Of a DNA stretch of 59,741 nt, positions 26,817-35,983 are shown piece after piece. Where the stretch lies: assembly GCF_900098925.1 (NCBI RefSeq), contig NZ_LT622354.1:54532-114272 (forward strand), written 5' to 3'. The stretch comes from Bacillus massiliglaciei (GTDB taxonomy: Bacteria; Bacillota; Bacilli; Bacillales; DSM-1321). A program made the translations under genes and the position numbers. Each line of letters opens with the position of its first letter. The stretch's first letter is position 1. The notes below the pieces were generated by a model, which saw only the letters and a list, made by a program, of their open reading frames with translations, did not search any database and was not told where the DNA came from.

Positions 26817-27962
26817 ATGCATCCTTCTTATTTAACGGAGGAGCATCAGATATTTCGAATGGCTTTAAGAAAGTTTTTGGAAAAAGAGGCGGAGCCCCAT
26901 TATGAACAATGGGAGACGGACCGCATCATTCCAAGAGCGTTTTGGAAAAAACTTGGGGAACAGGGTTTTCTTTGCCCGGGTTTGAAAGAGATGTATGGCG
27001 GATCAGAGGCGGACTGGGGTTTCTCTGTGGTTATCAATGAAGAACTGGAGAAGGTTGGTTCAGGAATGGTCGGCATAGGGCTTCACAGTGATATCGTTGT
27101 CCCGTACATTGCCTCTTACGGAACGGAGGAGCAAAAGAAAAAGTGGCTCCCAAAATGTGCATCTGGAGAAATGATCACAGCCATTGCCATGACCGAGCCT
27201 GGGGCGGGATCAGATCTAGCGAATATTAAAACGACAGCGGTACTTAAAGACGGACATTATCTGGTCAATGGGGAAAAGACCTTTATTACAAATGGAATTC
27301 ATGGAGATTTAATTATTATTGCCTGCAAAACTGATCCAAATGCTGTCCCAAAGCATAAAGGTATCAGCCTCCTGGCAATTGAAAGAGATACACCCGGCTT
27401 TTCCCGCGGACGGAAGCTGAATAAGGTAGGTCTTCATTGCCAGGATACAGCAGAATTAATCTTTGACGACTGCAAGGTACCAAAGGAGAATCTCATAGGC
27501 GAAGAGGGGAAGGGTTTTGCTTATCTGATGGAGAAACTTCAGCAGGAACGCCTGGTCGTTGCCATCAGTGCGCAAACTGCATCAGAGGATATGCTTTCTG
27601 AAACGCTGGAATATGTGAAGAGCAGGGAAGCCTTTGGCAGGCCGGTCAGCCAGTTTCAAAATACGCAGTTCAAACTGGCAGAGATGGCCACCGAGGTGAA
27701 AATGGGCAGAGTTTTTCTTGACCAGCTGATTGCCAGACATATGGCCGGACAGGATATTGTGACAGAAGTATCCATGGCGAAGTGGCGTCTGACGGATACA
27801 GCCCGCAAAATCTCAATGGAATGTATGCAGCTGCATGGCGGATACGGATATATGGAAGAATACAAGATTGCCAGAAGGTACAGGGATATTCCTGTAGCAA
27901 GTATTTATGCGGGCACGAACGAAATCATGAAGAAGATCATTGCCAAAAATCTTGGGTTATAG
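26817..27962 (+). CDS. Acyl-CoA dehydrogenase
   Basis: 382 residues. FAD-dependent enzyme of the first beta-oxidation step. Signature AMTEPGAGSDLANIKTTA near residue 120 and the C-terminal QLHGGYGYMEEYKIARRYRDI followed by YAGTNEIMK are typical. ATG 26817 is chosen on family start; the frame is open upstream but across the cre site. First gene of a three-gene operon with thiolase and acyl-CoA ligase. Chain-length specificity cannot be read. Confidence 0.93.
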   Translation: MHPSYLTEEHQIFRMALRKFLEKEAEPHYEQWETDRIIPRAFWKKLGEQGFLCPGLKEMYGGSEADWGFSVVINEELEKVGSGMVGIGLHSDIVVPYIASYGTEEQKKKWLPKCASGEMITAIAMTEPGAGSDLANIKTTAVLKDGHYLVNGEKTFITNGIHGDLIIIACKTDPNAVPKHKGISLLAIERDTPGFSRGRKLNKVGLHCQDTAELIFDDCKVPKENLIGEEGKGFAYLMEKLQQERLVVAISAQTASEDMLSETLEYVKSREAFGRPVSQFQNTQFKLAEMATEVKMGRVFLDQLIARHMAGQDIVTEVSMAKWRLTDTARKISMECMQLHGGYGYMEEYKIARRYRDIPVASIYAGTNEIMKKIIAKNLGL

Positions 27963-27980
27963 CTGAAAGGGGAGGATAGT

Positions 27981-29132
27981 ATGCGAGAGGCTGTCATTGT
28001 GGAAGGAGTCCGGACACCGGTTGGCAGGAGGAATGGGGTATTCAGGGAGTTTCGTCCTGATGAGCTTGCAGCGCTTGTGCTGAAAAGCCTTGTGGAACGT
28101 ACAGGGATTGACCCTGGTTTAGTGGAGGATGTGATCTTGGGGTGTGTTTCCCAGTCAGGAGAACAGGCGGGAGATATAGCGCGTGCAGCAGCCCTCATTG
28201 CTGGATTTCCAGCCAAAGTCCCCGGAACGACAATTGACCGTCAATGCGGTTCCAGCCAGCAGGCTGTTCACTTTGCTGCCCAGGCAATTCTTGCGGGAGA
28301 TATGGATATTGTGGCGGCAGGAGGAGTGGAAAATATGAGCCGTGTCCCAATGGGGTCTAATTTTCAAGGGGCCAAGCCAAGTCCAAAATACGCTGAAAAA
28401 TATGAAATTATTCATCAAGGCCTTTCGGCGGAACGAATCGCTCAAAAATGGGGCATCAGCCGCGCTGAATTAGACTATTATTCAGCAGAGAGCCATAAGC
28501 GCGCATTGCATGCCCAAAAATCAGGTTTTTTCGAGCGGGAAATCATCCCGGTCAGCGGGATAGATAAAGAAGGGCACCAGATCATCGTAAGGGAAGATTC
28601 AGGGCCGCGTGAAGGAACAACTCCAGAAGTGCTGTCAGGCTTGAAAGCTTCCTTCATGGAGAATGGCCAAATCCATGCAGGAAATTCAAGCCAGATCAGT
28701 GACGGTGCGGCAGCTCTTCTGATTATGGAACGGACAAAAGCAGAAGAACTTGGCTTGAAACCGCGTTTCAAAATTCATACGAGAATTGTTGTTGGCTCAG
28801 ATCCGACCTTGATGCTGACAGGACCGATTCCAGCAACGGAAAAAGTGCTTCAAAAGGGAGGCCTTTCAGTTGAAGACATCGATGTTTTTGAGGTGAATGA
28901 GGCTTTTGCATCTGTACCGCTGGCCTGGCTGAAAGAGACAGGTGCCGATCCTAAGAAACTGAATCCGAACGGCGGTGCTATCGCACTTGGCCATCCATTA
29001 GGGGCGAGCGGTGCGCGGCTCATGGTGACCATGATGCATGAACTGGAACGAACAGGCGGGCGATATGGGCTGCAAACTATGTGTGAAGGACACGGGATGG
29101 CGAATGCAACAATTATTGAAAAGCTTGATTAA
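27981..29132 (+). CDS. Acetyl-CoA acyltransferase (thiolase)
   Basis: 383 residues. Catalyses thiolytic cleavage of 3-ketoacyl-CoA (or the reverse condensation). Active-site Cys in DRQCGSSQQAVHFAAQAI near residue 90, GHPLGASGAR containing the catalytic His near 345, and the second Cys in TMCEGHGMANA near the C-terminus. AAAGGGGAGG precedes ATG 27981, 18 bases after the dehydrogenase stop. It completes beta-oxidation chemistry with its neighbours, though no enoyl-CoA hydratase/3-hydroxyacyl-CoA dehydrogenase is present here. Confidence 0.93.
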   Translation: MREAVIVEGVRTPVGRRNGVFREFRPDELAALVLKSLVERTGIDPGLVEDVILGCVSQSGEQAGDIARAAALIAGFPAKVPGTTIDRQCGSSQQAVHFAAQAILAGDMDIVAAGGVENMSRVPMGSNFQGAKPSPKYAEKYEIIHQGLSAERIAQKWGISRAELDYYSAESHKRALHAQKSGFFEREIIPVSGIDKEGHQIIVREDSGPREGTTPEVLSGLKASFMENGQIHAGNSSQISDGAAALLIMERTKAEELGLKPRFKIHTRIVVGSDPTLMLTGPIPATEKVLQKGGLSVEDIDVFEVNEAFASVPLAWLKETGADPKKLNPNGGAIALGHPLGASGARLMVTMMHELERTGGRYGLQTMCEGHGMANATIIEKLD

Positions 29133-29150
29133 CTAAAGGGGGGAAATAAA

Positions 29151-30707
29151 ATGACATGGACGGTCGGCAGGATATTTGAGGCAGCGGCGGAAAAATTCAG
29201 TGAAAAAGAAGCGATTTATGATGTGCGGCGAAACCGGAGATATACGTACGGACAGTGGGCTGACAGAATTGACAGGATTGTCGGAGCCCTTCAGGCCGAA
29301 GGAGTAAAGAAAGGGGACCGGGTATCCGCCTATTTGTATAACAATGAGGAATTGGCGGCCGTTTATTTTGCCTGTGCCAAAATGGGGGCTGTTTTCAATC
29401 CGATTAATTTTAGACTTGCGGCAGAGGAGTTAGCGTACATTCTTAAGGATGCAGGACCGAAGATTGTCTTATTTGAAAAGGCTCTGGAGCCTGTCATTAC
29501 GGCTGTTGAATGGAGGCATCCAGAAATGGCCTTTTGGTACATTGATGAACAGCCGCCGTCCTATGCTAAAAGCTTTCAGGAAAAAATAGACTCAGCCCCT
29601 TCACCGGAATGGAAGGAGGAAATCACGGAGGACGACCTGTATGCAATCATGTATACAAGCGGGACAACGGGGCGTCCGAAGGGTGTCCTCCACTCTCATC
29701 GGGAAATGGCCATCCAAAGCGATATATTGATGGAGGCAATGAAATTGGAAAGCGAGGATGTCGGGCTGATCACAGCTCCGATGTTTCATTGTGCCGAACT
29801 GCATTGCGCTTTTCTGCCCCGGGTGCAGGCAGGTGCCAGGAATGTCGTCCTGCATCAGTTTCAGGCGAAGAAAGTGCTGGAACTCATTGAAAACGAGCGG
29901 ATTACTAAGCTTTTTGCGGCCCCGGCCATGTGGAATATGCTGCTGCAGGAGAAATTGGCGGACTTTGACCTCTCAAGCCTGCATCTTGGCTTGTATGGAG
30001 CAGCCCCTATGGCTCCGGCCCTTGTTACTGCCTGTCAGGAGAAGCTCGGCGTCCGGCTTATTCAGGCATATGGAATGACGGAAATGGGGCCGGCGATAAC
30101 GCTGCTCTCAGAAGAAGATCAAATCAGGAAATCCGGCTCAGCGGGAAAGGCCTGCAGGGAGCATGAAATCATCATTGCCAGACCGAGTGAAGACGGGCCG
30201 TCGGATCCTGATGACAGGATGGAGCCAGGAGAAGCAGGAGAAATTCTTGTCAAGGGACCATGTTTGATGCAGGGATACTTCCAGCTGGAGGAAGTAACGG
30301 AAAAGGCACTGTACAAAGGGTGGTATCATTCAGGAGATATTGGTTTCCTGGACGAAGAAGGGTACCTGTGGGTGAAGGACCGGGTGGATGACATGATTAT
30401 CTCCGGCGGGGAAAATATCTATCCGCGGGAGGTCGAAGATACGTTATATGAGCATCAAGGGATCTTGGATTGTGCAGTAATTGGCCAGCCGGATGAAAAG
30501 TGGGGAGAACGGGTAACAGCCTTTATTGTAGCCAAGAAGCCGGGTCTCACGGAGGAAGAGCTGGAGCAGTGGTGTAAAAACAGCAGGAAACTTGCCAATT
30601 ATAAGCGGCCGAGAACGTACATTTTCTGCGATGAATTGCCGCGGAATGCAAGCGGCAAAATTCAAAAGTTTCTTCTGCGCAAACGGTTGGATACAATTAC
30701 AGGTTAA
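29151..30707 (+). CDS. Fatty-acid--CoA ligase (AMP-forming)
   Basis: 518 residues of the ANL adenylating superfamily. P-loop YTSGTTGRPKGVLHSH (near 168), AYGMTEMGPAIT, the YHSGDIGFLDEEGYLWVKDRVDDMI hinge region and the C-terminal catalytic lysine in NASGKIQKFLLRK. It activates a fatty or related carboxylic acid to the CoA thioester for the two upstream enzymes. A GGGGGG ribosome binding site lies ahead of ATG 29151. Third gene of the operon; exact substrate unknown. Confidence 0.92.
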   Translation: MTWTVGRIFEAAAEKFSEKEAIYDVRRNRRYTYGQWADRIDRIVGALQAEGVKKGDRVSAYLYNNEELAAVYFACAKMGAVFNPINFRLAAEELAYILKDAGPKIVLFEKALEPVITAVEWRHPEMAFWYIDEQPPSYAKSFQEKIDSAPSPEWKEEITEDDLYAIMYTSGTTGRPKGVLHSHREMAIQSDILMEAMKLESEDVGLITAPMFHCAELHCAFLPRVQAGARNVVLHQFQAKKVLELIENERITKLFAAPAMWNMLLQEKLADFDLSSLHLGLYGAAPMAPALVTACQEKLGVRLIQAYGMTEMGPAITLLSEEDQIRKSGSAGKACREHEIIIARPSEDGPSDPDDRMEPGEAGEILVKGPCLMQGYFQLEEVTEKALYKGWYHSGDIGFLDEEGYLWVKDRVDDMIISGGENIYPREVEDTLYEHQGILDCAVIGQPDEKWGERVTAFIVAKKPGLTEEELEQWCKNSRKLANYKRPRTYIFCDELPRNASGKIQKFLLRKRLDTITG

Positions 30708-30728
30708 TTTTTCAGAAAATACTGATAT

Positions 30729-30760
30729 TTATCCACATCCGTGGATAAACCTGTGTGTAA
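30729..30760. promoter_or_regulatory. Inverted DnaA-box pair
   Basis: TTATCCACA (perfect consensus TTATNCACA) and, four bases on, the inverted GTGGATAA form a palindrome; TGTGTGTAA at 30752-30760 is a near-consensus third box on the other strand. The cluster lies between the ligase stop and the terminator hairpin. Confidence 0.5.
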
Positions 30761-30764
30761 AACA

Positions 30765-30796
30765 AGAGAAGGATGGGCTATTTCCCATCCTTCTCT
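30765..30796. terminator. Bidirectional hairpin between the ligase and yfhD
   Basis: Perfect 13-bp stem AGAGAAGGATGGG/CCCATCCTTCTCT with a six-base loop; the minus-strand tail contains TTGTTTT. It separates convergent genes. Confidence 0.8.
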
Positions 30797-30804
30797 CCAT
30801 TATG

Positions 30805-30984
30805 TTAGCCTTTTTTTGCCCGGCGGTCTGCTTCTGCTGATCTTTTTTGGGCAACTAGATCGTCATGATCGGCAAGTTCAGCGGAAAATTCAATATCACG
30901 GCCGTCACTTTTCATGTTTTGAGGCACTTGAGGAAGATATTGCTTATTTTTATCACGATTTTTGTGTATGCTGTTCCTGCCCAT
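30805..30984 (-). CDS. yfhD: YfhD-family small protein
   Basis: 59 residues, hydrophilic. The sequence MGRNSIHKNRDKNKQYLPQ... with SDGRDIEFSAELADHDDL and an Ala/Arg-rich tail matches the YfhD family. ATG 30984 has GGGAGGC seven bases upstream; the frame is open far upstream (to 31152) but that part is not YfhD. It has the B. subtilis neighbours yfhE and yfhF. Function unknown; in B. subtilis it is in the general stress regulon. Confidence 0.85.
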   Translation of the reverse strand: MGRNSIHKNRDKNKQYLPQVPQNMKSDGRDIEFSAELADHDDLVAQKRSAEADRRAKKG

Positions 30985-31087
30985 TCGAAACGCCTCCCAA
31001 GCTAATCTGGAAATGGTTAAAGTCAAAACCACTTCTGGCTTAGTCTGCGTCAGTGCTCCCCTCTTCATGCACGCTCTCAGCAAAAAG

Positions 31088-31213
31088 TTAACGGTCGGAC
31101 CTTTTTTCCGTAAACCCGCCTGCCCGGTCAGCCTTTTTGAATTCATGGGCATATAGCACAGCTTGGGTAGTTGTCAGATTGCTTTTAAGTTTTACCTGTT
31201 TATTTTTAGACAT
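31088..31213 (-). CDS. yfhE: YfhE-family small protein
   Basis: 41 residues: basic start MSKNKQVKLKS, then the family core LTTTQAVLYAHEFKKADRA. ATG 31213 follows GGAGCT ten bases upstream. It lies between yfhF and yfhD on the same strand, as in B. subtilis. Too short for usual gene callers but supported by sequence resemblance, order and start signal. Confidence 0.85.
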   Translation of the reverse strand: MSKNKQVKLKSNLTTTQAVLYAHEFKKADRAGGFTEKRSDR

Positions 31214-31265
31214 ATTTCTTCAGCTCCTATCCATTTATTTCTATCCTCCCCCTATAAATTAAGGC

Positions 31266-32177
31266 TCATACCTCTTTTTTTAAGAGATTCTTTAAGGCGC
31301 TGTCTAAATCAGGGTACCTAAAAGGAAACTGCGCATCCAGCAGCTTCTTCGGCAGCACTTTTTGTCCTTTCAAGACTAGTATGCTTTTTTCTCCGAGTGC
31401 CGCTTTCAAAGCCGGTGAAGGTACAGGAAGCCAATGCGGACGCCGCAAAATTCTCCCTGCTGTCTTTCCAAAATCCTTCATTCTTGATGGAGAAGGAGAG
31501 GTTAGATTGACAGGACCTTCAATATTCGGATGTGTCAGGCAAAAATGAATGGCTGCCGCCGTATCTTCAATATGGATCCATGACAGCCACTGTCTGCCAT
31601 TGCCGACTGTTCCGCCTGCGAACAATCGGTAAGGAAGAAGGATGGAAGGCAAAGCCCCTTCTTCTTTCCCAAGAATGACGCCAAAACGCGTCAGGACGAC
31701 TCTTCTGCTGTAAGCGCGGGATTTGGATGCCTCTGCTTCCCAAAGCTTGACTGTTTTTGCAAGAAAATCATCCCCGGAGGACTCGCTGCTTTCATCAAAA
31801 ACCTGTTCTTCTGAAGTTCCGTAAAAGCCGATCGCACTTGCATTGATTACAACAGATATCTTTTCATCGAGTTGGGAGAGAATCCGGTTCATCTCCTTGG
31901 CGGCTTCAAGTCTGCTTTCAACGATCTCTCTTTTGCGCGGCTGGGTCCAGCGGCCGCTGTTCAGAGAGGTTCCGGCCAGATTTATGAAAGCGTCAATATC
32001 ACGCAAGTAGTCTTCAGGAGCTGTTCCTTCTTGGAGCCAGCCGATATATGTAACATTTTGCTTATTTTGAAACCTGTCTGGATTTCTTGTCAGAATATAA
32101 AGGAAATGCTCATCTGAAAGCTGTCTGATAAGCTCTCGGCCTACAAAACCGCTTCCGCCGGCTATCGCAATTTTCAT
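31266..32177 (-). CDS. yfhF: Epimerase-family protein YfhF (SDR39U1 type)
   Basis: 303 residues, an atypical/extended short-chain dehydrogenase. N-terminal nucleotide-binding motif GGSGFVGRELIRQL, a GFYGTSEEQVFDESS segment with the family Tyr, and a C-terminal DUF1731 region (LPVPSPALKAALGEKS). Matches the TIGR01777 family. AGGGGG lies nine bases before ATG 32177. Substrate unknown. Divergent from recX. Confidence 0.9.
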   Translation of the reverse strand: MKIAIAGGSGFVGRELIRQLSDEHFLYILTRNPDRFQNKQNVTYIGWLQEGTAPEDYLRDIDAFINLAGTSLNSGRWTQPRKREIVESRLEAAKEMNRILSQLDEKISVVINASAIGFYGTSEEQVFDESSESSGDDFLAKTVKLWEAEASKSRAYSRRVVLTRFGVILGKEEGALPSILLPYRLFAGGTVGNGRQWLSWIHIEDTAAAIHFCLTHPNIEGPVNLTSPSPSRMKDFGKTAGRILRRPHWLPVPSPALKAALGEKSILVLKGQKVLPKKLLDAQFPFRYPDLDSALKNLLKKEV

Positions 32178-32319
32178 GGACTGCTGCCCCCTTGCTTTTA
32201 GTTTATGAACCTCTCCCAGGCATAGGGCGGTTTCTTGTCTTTACTTTATCATGGATGGGTTTTGGAGAGAAAACGTAAGGGGGCAAAAATTGTGGTAAAG
32301 TAGAGTGGGGGTGAGCAGA

Positions 32320-33117
32320 TTGCCGGTGATCTCGAAAGTGACAGTGCAGAAAAAAAGAAGTGACCGTTATAATATCTTCATTGATGATCAGTATGCTTTT
32401 AGTGTCGATGAAGAGATTTTACTGAAATACGAATTGAAAAAGGGAAAAGAAGTGGATTCCCTTCTTTTATCACAAATACAGTATGTGGATGAAATTCAGA
32501 AAGCGTTTAATGATGCCTTGAATTACCTTTCCTTCCGGATGCGTTCAGAATCAGAAGTCCGGAAGCACCTAAAACAAAAAGGAATAGAGGATCCTGTTAT
32601 TAAAGAAGCCATTCACAAGCTTTATCAGTATAATTATCTGAATGACCTTGATTTTGCAAAAGCCTTTGTACAGACAAAGGCTAATAATGGAGCGAAAGGG
32701 CCGATTACGACAAGACTCGAACTGAAGGAAAAGGGAGTAAGTGAAGCTTTGATTGATCAGGCGATGGACGAATATCCATTCGAGCTTCAGCTGGAACATG
32801 CTATAAAATTGGCGGAGAAAGCCATCCAGAAGGAGAAAAAGCTGTCTGAACGGGCTCTTGAACAGAAAATCAATCAAACGCTTGCCAGAAAGGGCTTCAG
32901 CAGTCAGGTCATCCAAGAGGTGCTTATGGAAGTGTCCCTTGAAAAAGAGCAGGATGAACAATGGGAGGCTTTATGCTATCAGGCAGAAAAGGCCAGCCGC
33001 CGATACTCCGGCTATGAAGGCTTTGAATATGAACAAAAAATGAAGCAGGCTTTATTTCGAAAAGGCTTCCCAATCGAATTGATTGACCGTTACTTGGATG
33101 CAGATAAAGAGGAATAG
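32320..33117 (+). CDS. recX: Recombination regulator RecX
   Basis: 265 residues, nearly the length of B. subtilis RecX (264). Start MPVISKVTVQKKRSDRYNIF... and several three-helix repeats (SESEVRKHLKQKGIEDPVI, YLNDLDFAKAFVQT) are typical. RecX modulates RecA filament activity. TTG 32320 is chosen: GGGGGTGAG lies five bases upstream and it matches the family start; GTG 32305 is possible. Followed by yfhH. Confidence 0.92.
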   Translation: MPVISKVTVQKKRSDRYNIFIDDQYAFSVDEEILLKYELKKGKEVDSLLLSQIQYVDEIQKAFNDALNYLSFRMRSESEVRKHLKQKGIEDPVIKEAIHKLYQYNYLNDLDFAKAFVQTKANNGAKGPITTRLELKEKGVSEALIDQAMDEYPFELQLEHAIKLAEKAIQKEKKLSERALEQKINQTLARKGFSSQVIQEVLMEVSLEKEQDEQWEALCYQAEKASRRYSGYEGFEYEQKMKQALFRKGFPIELIDRYLDADKEE

Positions 33118-33183
33118 CCAAAAATCATTATTTTAGGTACTATATAAGTGAAAATGCAAACTAACGAATTTGGGGTGTAGAAC

Positions 33184-33510
33184 ATGGCTGACGCTAGATA
33201 CAGCACCATGACAGAATATGAGCTCAATCAAGAGATTGCTGCCTTAAAGGAAAAGGCCAGAAAAGCAGAGCAATTAGGGATGGTAAGCGAGTTTTCCGTT
33301 CTCGAGCGAAAAGCTGCCATGGCTAAAGCATATTTACTGGATCCAAAAAATTTTAAGCCAGGGAAAATATATGAAATTGAAGGGGATCCGGGGGTCTATT
33401 TCAAAATTGATTATATGAATGGGGTATTTGCCTGGGGATATCGTTTAGGCGGAAATGGAAAAGAAGAAGCTTTGCCGATATCCATGCTGAAAGGGGAATC
33501 AGGGAATTAA
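33184..33510 (+). CDS. yfhH: YfhH-family protein
   Basis: 108 residues: an N-terminal helical pair (YELNQEIAALKEKARKAEQLGM...) and a C-terminal small beta domain (GKIYEIEGDPGVYFKIDYMN). Matches YfhH in length and position just after recX. Function unknown. Confidence 0.9.
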   Translation: MADARYSTMTEYELNQEIAALKEKARKAEQLGMVSEFSVLERKAAMAKAYLLDPKNFKPGKIYEIEGDPGVYFKIDYMNGVFAWGYRLGGNGKEEALPISMLKGESGN

Positions 33511-33535
33511 GCAGCCGCTTAATCCCTGACTACAT

Positions 33536-33688
33536 TTAACCGCGTTGGTTTGAAGCTTTCATCCGTTCCTGCGGATGGGAGTTAATCGAACCATCTGCAC
33601 GTTTTGATGCAAATTCGGCTTTAGCTCGGGGTTCACCCTGGAACTTATTATTTGCTTGATTAGGAAATCCTTTTGCTTTATTCCGCAT
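33536..33688 (-). CDS. sspK: Small acid-soluble spore protein K
   Basis: 50 residues: [20 protein letters not shown] then [20 protein letters not shown] and [10 protein letters not shown], a clear SspK match in length and sequence. Minor spore-core SASP, expressed in the forespore under SigG in B. subtilis. ATG 33688 has AGAGGAAG upstream. Position between yfhH and yfhJ, on the opposite strand, matches B. subtilis. Confidence 0.95.
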   Translation of the reverse strand: MRNKAKGFPNQANNKFQGEPRAKAEFASKRADGSINSHPQERMKASNQRG

Positions 33689-33730
33689 TTGGCCACTTCC
33701 TCTTATTTTTTACGCGTTTCCGCGTATTAC

Positions 33731-33761
33731 TAGTATGGGTATAGAACACCGAGATTAATGC
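33731..33761 (-). promoter_or_regulatory. Candidate SigG promoter of sspK
   Basis: Minus-strand CATACTA matches the SigG -10 (CATNHTA); GCATT lies 19 bases upstream, one base more than ideal for the -35 GHATR. It is ~45 bases before the sspK ATG. Confidence 0.45.
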
Positions 33762-33791
33762 TGCGAAAATATGGGTAATGAGGTGGTTGTA

Positions 33792-34058
33792 ATGAACGAT
33801 TACCACGAAAAATTAGCGAGGAAATTGCTTGAAAAAAATGACTTAATCTCCTATGGAGAAGCCTTGACCTGGGTAGAGTTATTATGGGAGGATTTTGAGT
33901 CCACCTACGCAAAAGCCGGACATGAGTACGCCGGTGAAGAAATGACCATGCGGGTGGTCAATACGTGGATTGATAATTATGGAGAGCGCCTGCATGAATT
34001 TGTCGCTCAAAATCCTAAATATAAGGATTTTTTTGCAAACCAGCAGCGTTATCATTAA
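33792..34058 (+). CDS. yfhJ: YfhJ (WVELL-motif protein)
   Basis: 88 residues with the conserved GEALTWVELLWEDFESTYAKAG core that names the WVELL family. ATG 33792 follows GAGGTGG. Function unknown. An IS1182-type element begins four bases after its stop codon, so its native terminator has been displaced. Confidence 0.9.
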   Translation: MNDYHEKLARKLLEKNDLISYGEALTWVELLWEDFESTYAKAGHEYAGEEMTMRVVNTWIDNYGERLHEFVAQNPKYKDFFANQQRYH

Positions 34059-35846
34059 AAAAAAGGGGCTGTCTGATAAGTCCCTAAAATAAAGCACGTG
34101 GAGAAAAACCAGCCGTTTTTCTCCACGTGCTTTTGTATGTTTTCGATTTTTCTCTGAAAGTAGCTGGCGGATGCCTGCTACTTTCAGTATATTGTGGGCT
34201 AATGCCACAATCCCAAACTCGACATGTACCTTGTCGAGACCCCGCAAAGAAAATCTGCGGAACGACCGATTGCCCTTGATGTGACCGAACACACTTTCTA
34301 CTTCGACTTTCCGCCGAGCGTAGATGGTGGCTTTCTCTTCACATTCAAGGGCTGTTTTTGCCTTCGCTTTCATTTCCTCGAAGACGGTATTCCAGTGTAC
34401 TTGACGATTTCCCTTCGCTTTCGTGCATTTCTCTTTCAATGGGCAATCTGTACAATCTTCACATTCGTATATTTTGAAGCTTTGCTCATAACCAGACTGA
34501 TTCTTTTTGTTTTGGTATTTTTTAAGCGTAACTTTCCTTCCATTCGGGCAAATAAAACAATCATCTTGCTCACAGTAGGTCCAGTTTTTCGCGTTTTTGA
34601 TGTCCTTTTTGTATTTGCGTGTCTGTTCTTGTACATAGGATCCATAAGGAATGAGAAAATCAAATCGAGGCTCTTTCTCATCACCCACCGCATATACGTA
34701 GTTTTCTTCACTGCCATATCCTGCATCCGCGATGACTGTTTGGGGCATCGGTAAAGAAGTAGACGCCAGTTTCTCCAAATGCGGGATAAAACAACGCGTG
34801 TCTGTAGGCCGTTGATGAATGGTATAAAACAAGATAAATTGGTTCTCCGTCCCCATTTGCACGTTATACCCCGGCTTAAGCTGACCGTTTTTCATATGAT
34901 CTTCCTTCATGCGCATAAAGGTTGCGTCTTTGTCCGTTTTGGAATAGCTGTTACGGTCGCCAAAGATTTCGTTCTGTTCCTTGTATTTCGCTAGTCGCGG
35001 TAAGAAATTTTCCCGAATCAGCTTTAAAGGTTTCTTCCATTTACTGCGTTCTTGTCGCTTCTCCTTACGAATCTTTGCATCTGTTTCCTTTTCAATTTCC
35101 TCTGTTAGCGTTCCTGCTTTTTCTTCTATTTCCTTAGCGACTGTCTCTAGATGATGTTCGGTGATCTCTGCATTTTGTTCGGTTTCCTTTTCTCCCGTTC
35201 CAGCTTCTAATTGGGTTAATTCGTGGATTTGTTGCAGGGTTTCCTGTATTTTCTCTTTTAGCTTGGCTTCAAATTTCGCCGTTGCTTTTTTCCACACGAA
35301 AGAATACTTATTGGCATTGGCTTCGATCTTGGTGCCATCCAAAAAGTAGTTTTCCATCGTGATGTATTTTTCTTCAATCAATTTCAGAATCATGGCTTCA
35401 AATAACTCATCCATCAAGACTTTCATCCGTTCCCCACGAAACTCGTTGATCGTACGGAAATCTGGTTGTTGCATCGCAGCTAACCACATGGCTGGGATGT
35501 TTTCTTTTATTAGCTTTTCGATTCCTCGGCAGGAATAAACCTTTTGGGAATAACCAAATAGAATGATTTTAAGCATCATTTTGGGATGGAAGGGACTTCG
35601 GCCACCCCCTTTATAATGAGAAAACAATTGCTCATCCGGTACGGCTTCCACCATTTCGTCTACCACACGTGCGACGTGATGTTCCGGTATAAGGGCTTCA
35701 ACATCCAAGATCATTTGAATTTGGCGATTGTCGTAGGGTTTAAAAGTAGGGGCTAATGATCTTTTAGGGGCCATTTTCTCCTCTGTCTCTGGAAGAAGTG
35801 TCATTTGAGTGGTATAATTTTCGGTAGTAATCATTTGATTGCTCAT
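33882..35846 (-). CDS. IS1182-family transposase, reading out of the element
   Basis: DDE transposase with N-terminal DUF772-type domain (FSHYKGGGRSPFHPKMMLKI), a central acidic coiled region, a Cys cluster (CEDCTDCPLKEKC) and C-terminal YARRKVEVESVFGHIKGN containing the catalytic Glu. ATG 35846 has GAAAGGA eight bases upstream. Oddly, no stop occurs before the left inverted repeat at 34063: the frame continues ~60 codons into the antisense strand of yfhJ, to 33882. The IS-encoded part is ~594 residues and looks intact. Confidence 0.82.
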   Translation of the reverse strand: MSNQMITTENYTTQMTLLPETEEKMAPKRSLAPTFKPYDNRQIQMILDVEALIPEHHVARVVDEMVEAVPDEQLFSHYKGGGRSPFHPKMMLKIILFGYSQKVYSCRGIEKLIKENIPAMWLAAMQQPDFRTINEFRGERMKVLMDELFEAMILKLIEEKYITMENYFLDGTKIEANANKYSFVWKKATAKFEAKLKEKIQETLQQIHELTQLEAGTGEKETEQNAEITEHHLETVAKEIEEKAGTLTEEIEKETDAKIRKEKRQERSKWKKPLKLIRENFLPRLAKYKEQNEIFGDRNSYSKTDKDATFMRMKEDHMKNGQLKPGYNVQMGTENQFILFYTIHQRPTDTRCFIPHLEKLASTSLPMPQTVIADAGYGSEENYVYAVGDEKEPRFDFLIPYGSYVQEQTRKYKKDIKNAKNWTYCEQDDCFICPNGRKVTLKKYQNKKNQSGYEQSFKIYECEDCTDCPLKEKCTKAKGNRQVHWNTVFEEMKAKAKTALECEEKATIYARRKVEVESVFGHIKGNRSFRRFSLRGLDKVHVEFGIVALAHNILKVAGIRQLLSEKNRKHTKARGEKRLVFLHVLYFRDLSDSPFFLMITLLVCKKILIFRILSDKFMQALSIIINPRIDHPHGHFFTGVLMSGFCVGGLKILP

Positions 35847-35981
35847 AAAAATCGTCCTTTCTCGAATGTTGGTGTGGATAACTTTCATTTTACAGGAAGA
35901 GACGATTTTTTTGTGCTTTTTTATAGAAATTAAAAAGGGGCGCCGGCAAGTCAGATAAACCGACTTTCTGGACAGCCCCTT
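34063..35981 (-). mobile_element. IS1182-family insertion sequence A
   Basis: About 1.92 kb bounded by inverted repeats AAGGGGCTGTC (11 identical bases, then partial matches to ~22). It carries one transposase on the minus strand. It was inserted directly behind yfhJ and abuts another IS1182-type element on its right. I see no clear target duplication. Confidence 0.88.
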
Positions 35982-35983
35982 CA

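Noticed and set aside
30805..31152. 115-residue extended version of YfhD
   Set aside because: The first 56 residues overlap yfhE and have no family similarity; ATG 30984 has a proper ribosome binding site.
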